From Erythrobacter sp. UBA3075 (GTDB taxonomy: Bacteria > Pseudomonadota > Alphaproteobacteria > Sphingomonadales > Sphingomonadaceae), in NCBI GenBank assembly GCA_002367375.1, contig DFBR01000128.1:15903-32000 (forward strand): a stretch of 16,098 nucleotides of DNA. Reading direction: 5' to 3'. Under the pieces are notes generated by a model. It saw only the letters and a list, made by a program, of their open reading frames with translations, made no database searches and was not told where the DNA came from. The translations under genes were made by a program, and so were the position numbers. Below, one piece after another: positions 14,890 through 16,098 of this stretch; the first letter of the stretch is position 1, and the number at the start of each line of letters is the position of its first letter.

Positions 14890-16098
14890 TTTCGTTCCTG
14901 TCCTGACCAAGGCCGCGACCGCGCTTGCCGCAGTGCTGGCGCTCGTCGCGCAGCCCACTGCTGCGCAGGACGGGCAGGACACGCCTTCGCTCGAGGATTT
15001 GATCCCGGATTCGGCTGTGGAGAATCCGGAGGAATGGGCGCAGGAAGGCGTTTCTGCGGAAGCTGCCGCGCAGGAGGATGCGCCGCTTCCGCTCAATCCT
15101 GATGCGCCGCTGGCGGAAATGCCGCAAGTCAGTGTTCCGTGGCCCGAACAGGTCGATCTGCCCCAGATCGCTCCGCTCGAAACGCAAGAACCCATCGATT
15201 TCGTGACCTTTGACGAGCAAATTCCTTCGCTTCCGCCGGGCAGTGAAGAACGTATTTCTAACGAGCTGGTGCTGGTCTTCCCGTCGGACAGGGCATTGTT
15301 CCCGGAACGTGACGAATTTCTCGACCGGTTCGAGGGCCTGTCCACCATCGAGCAGCTTGAGGATGACGGCAATCTCGCGCGGTTGCGCGTGCAGGCGCGC
15401 AATGATGAAGAGCTGCTGCAACGGATGTTGCGAGTCTATGGTTATTACAATGCGCAAGTGATCCGCTCGGTTGGACAGGTGGACGAGGGTGCCGAGTCCG
15501 ATTTGTCGCCTGCGGCGGCGCGCTTCGATATTATGCCCGGTGAGCGGTATCGCTTTGGCGTAATTGATCTGGGTAATCTTGCCGCTGCCGGCGATGACTT
15601 TCCAGCAATGCGAGCCGCTTTCGAAATCGAGACGGGTGATCCGATTTCGCTTGATGCGATTGGAACCGAACAGGCCGACCTTGATATTGCGCTCGGCGAA
15701 ACCGGCTTCCCCTTTGCCGCCATCGAAGCGCCTGAATTGCTGATCGACCATGGCCGCGTGGAAGGTGATCTGACCATGCCGGTTGAGCCGGGCGGGCAGT
15801 ATAATCTGGGCGTTGTCACCAGCGATTTGCCCGACTTTCTGTCTGGCGAACACTTGTCGCGCATCGCCCGCTGGGATGCCGGTGATCTGTATCGCCGCAG
15901 CGACGAGATGGATTTGCGCCGTGCGATCCTCGCCACGGGTCTGGTTGGTTCTGTAACGCTGACGCCGGAAGTGGTGGAAGAGCCGCAGGGCGATGCGCCG
16001 GGCGTGGTGAATATCGCAGCCGCGCTCGAACCTGCGCCCCTGCGTTCGGTGGCGGGAAGTATCGGTTACGGCACAGAAACCGGCGTCCGGGTCGAAGC
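14834..16098 (+). CDS. tamA: TamA-like outer-membrane autotransporter assembly protein (3' end cut by window edge)
   Basis: An Omp85/BamA-superfamily protein, probably the outer-membrane half of a TamA-TamB translocation and assembly module. The frame is open from an ATG at 14834 through 421 codons to the window edge, with the barrel still to come. The N-terminus has an unusually long polar region ([20 protein letters not shown]), then a hydrophobic core [13 protein letters not shown] and a cleavage-like TAAQD (42-46). A Pro/Glu-rich acidic stretch (about 47-130) follows. Three POTRA-like regions come next, recognised by [28 protein letters not shown], and a third region ending before [14 protein letters not shown], the probable first barrel strand. 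The ATG lies 56 bases inside bpt. It is the only in-frame start that keeps the whole signal peptide: GTG 14933 falls in its core and ATG 15119 after it. Confidence 0.85.
   Translation, partial: MAARKTTRPACSANTNSPDFVPVLTKAATALAAVLALVAQPTAAQDGQDTPSLEDLIPDSAVENPEEWAQEGVSAEAAAQEDAPLPLNPDAPLAEMPQVSVPWPEQVDLPQIAPLETQEPIDFVTFDEQIPSLPPGSEERISNELVLVFPSDRALFPERDEFLDRFEGLSTIEQLEDDGNLARLRVQARNDEELLQRMLRVYGYYNAQVIRSVGQVDEGAESDLSPAAARFDIMPGERYRFGVIDLGNLAAAGDDFPAMRAAFEIETGDPISLDAIGTEQADLDIALGETGFPFAAIEAPELLIDHGRVEGDLTMPVEPGGQYNLGVVTSDLPDFLSGEHLSRIARWDAGDLYRRSDEMDLRRAILATGLVGSVTLTPEVVEEPQGDAPGVVNIAAALEPAPLRSVAGSIGYGTETGVRVE

Noticed and set aside
14557..15853. Two long minus-strand frames (14557-15402 and 14882-15853) opposite bpt and the TamA-like gene.
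   Set aside because: The plus-strand frames have family motifs, a signal peptide and POTRA-like segments. The minus-strand translations are Ser/Gly- or Arg-rich without domains.

Overview
This is a gene-dense, GC-rich chromosomal stretch. Its gene content and order point to an alphaproteobacterium of the Sphingomonadales, most likely an Erythrobacter-like member of the Erythrobacteraceae. That placement is an inference from gene order and protein style. It rests on an ispH-thrB pair, an argS/SPOR/nagZ/scpA/scpB/tatABC run, and a bacterial arginyl/leucyl-tRNA-protein transferase beside a TamA-like protein. No tRNA, rRNA, CRISPR array, insertion sequence or prophage gene is visible. No stretch longer than about 190 bases lacks a gene.

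Layout. Positions 1-1946 (minus strand) hold homoserine kinase (thrB, cut by the left edge) behind ispH (last steps of isoprenoid precursor synthesis). A divergent small lipoprotein follows (2050-2700). The long plus-strand run 2788-9501 then reads argS (arginyl-tRNA synthetase), a membrane-anchored SPOR-domain protein, nagZ (peptidoglycan recycling), scpA and scpB (condensin partners, chromosome segregation), and tatA, tatB, tatC (twin-arginine export). Junctions are tight: nagZ/scpA and scpA/scpB overlap by 4 bases, argS/SPOR are abutting, and tatB/tatC are 3 bases apart. This suggests one or two transcripts joining translation, envelope, chromosome and export functions. A minus-strand terminator at 9560-9586 separates tatC from the convergent genes.

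Positions 9615-12528 (minus) carry a small secreted or membrane protein of unknown role and a two-gene unit. That unit is a beta-hydroxyacid dehydrogenase coupled through a GTGA overlap to an exported YtcJ-type amidohydrolase. Divergent from it is ilvA (threonine ammonia-lyase with a C-terminal ACT domain, 12632-13852). After a 185-base gap come bpt/ate (tRNA-protein transferase of the N-degron pathway) and the first 421 codons of a TamA-like outer-membrane assembly protein, whose start lies inside bpt and which runs off the right edge.

Most of the window is conserved core genome. I see no convincing new multi-gene system. The items most worth a second look are the folded repeat-like element that supplies the argS ribosome-binding site, the small signal-peptide-plus-glycine/alanine-helix protein, the exported amidohydrolase/dehydrogenase pair, and the 56-base nesting of the TamA start within bpt.
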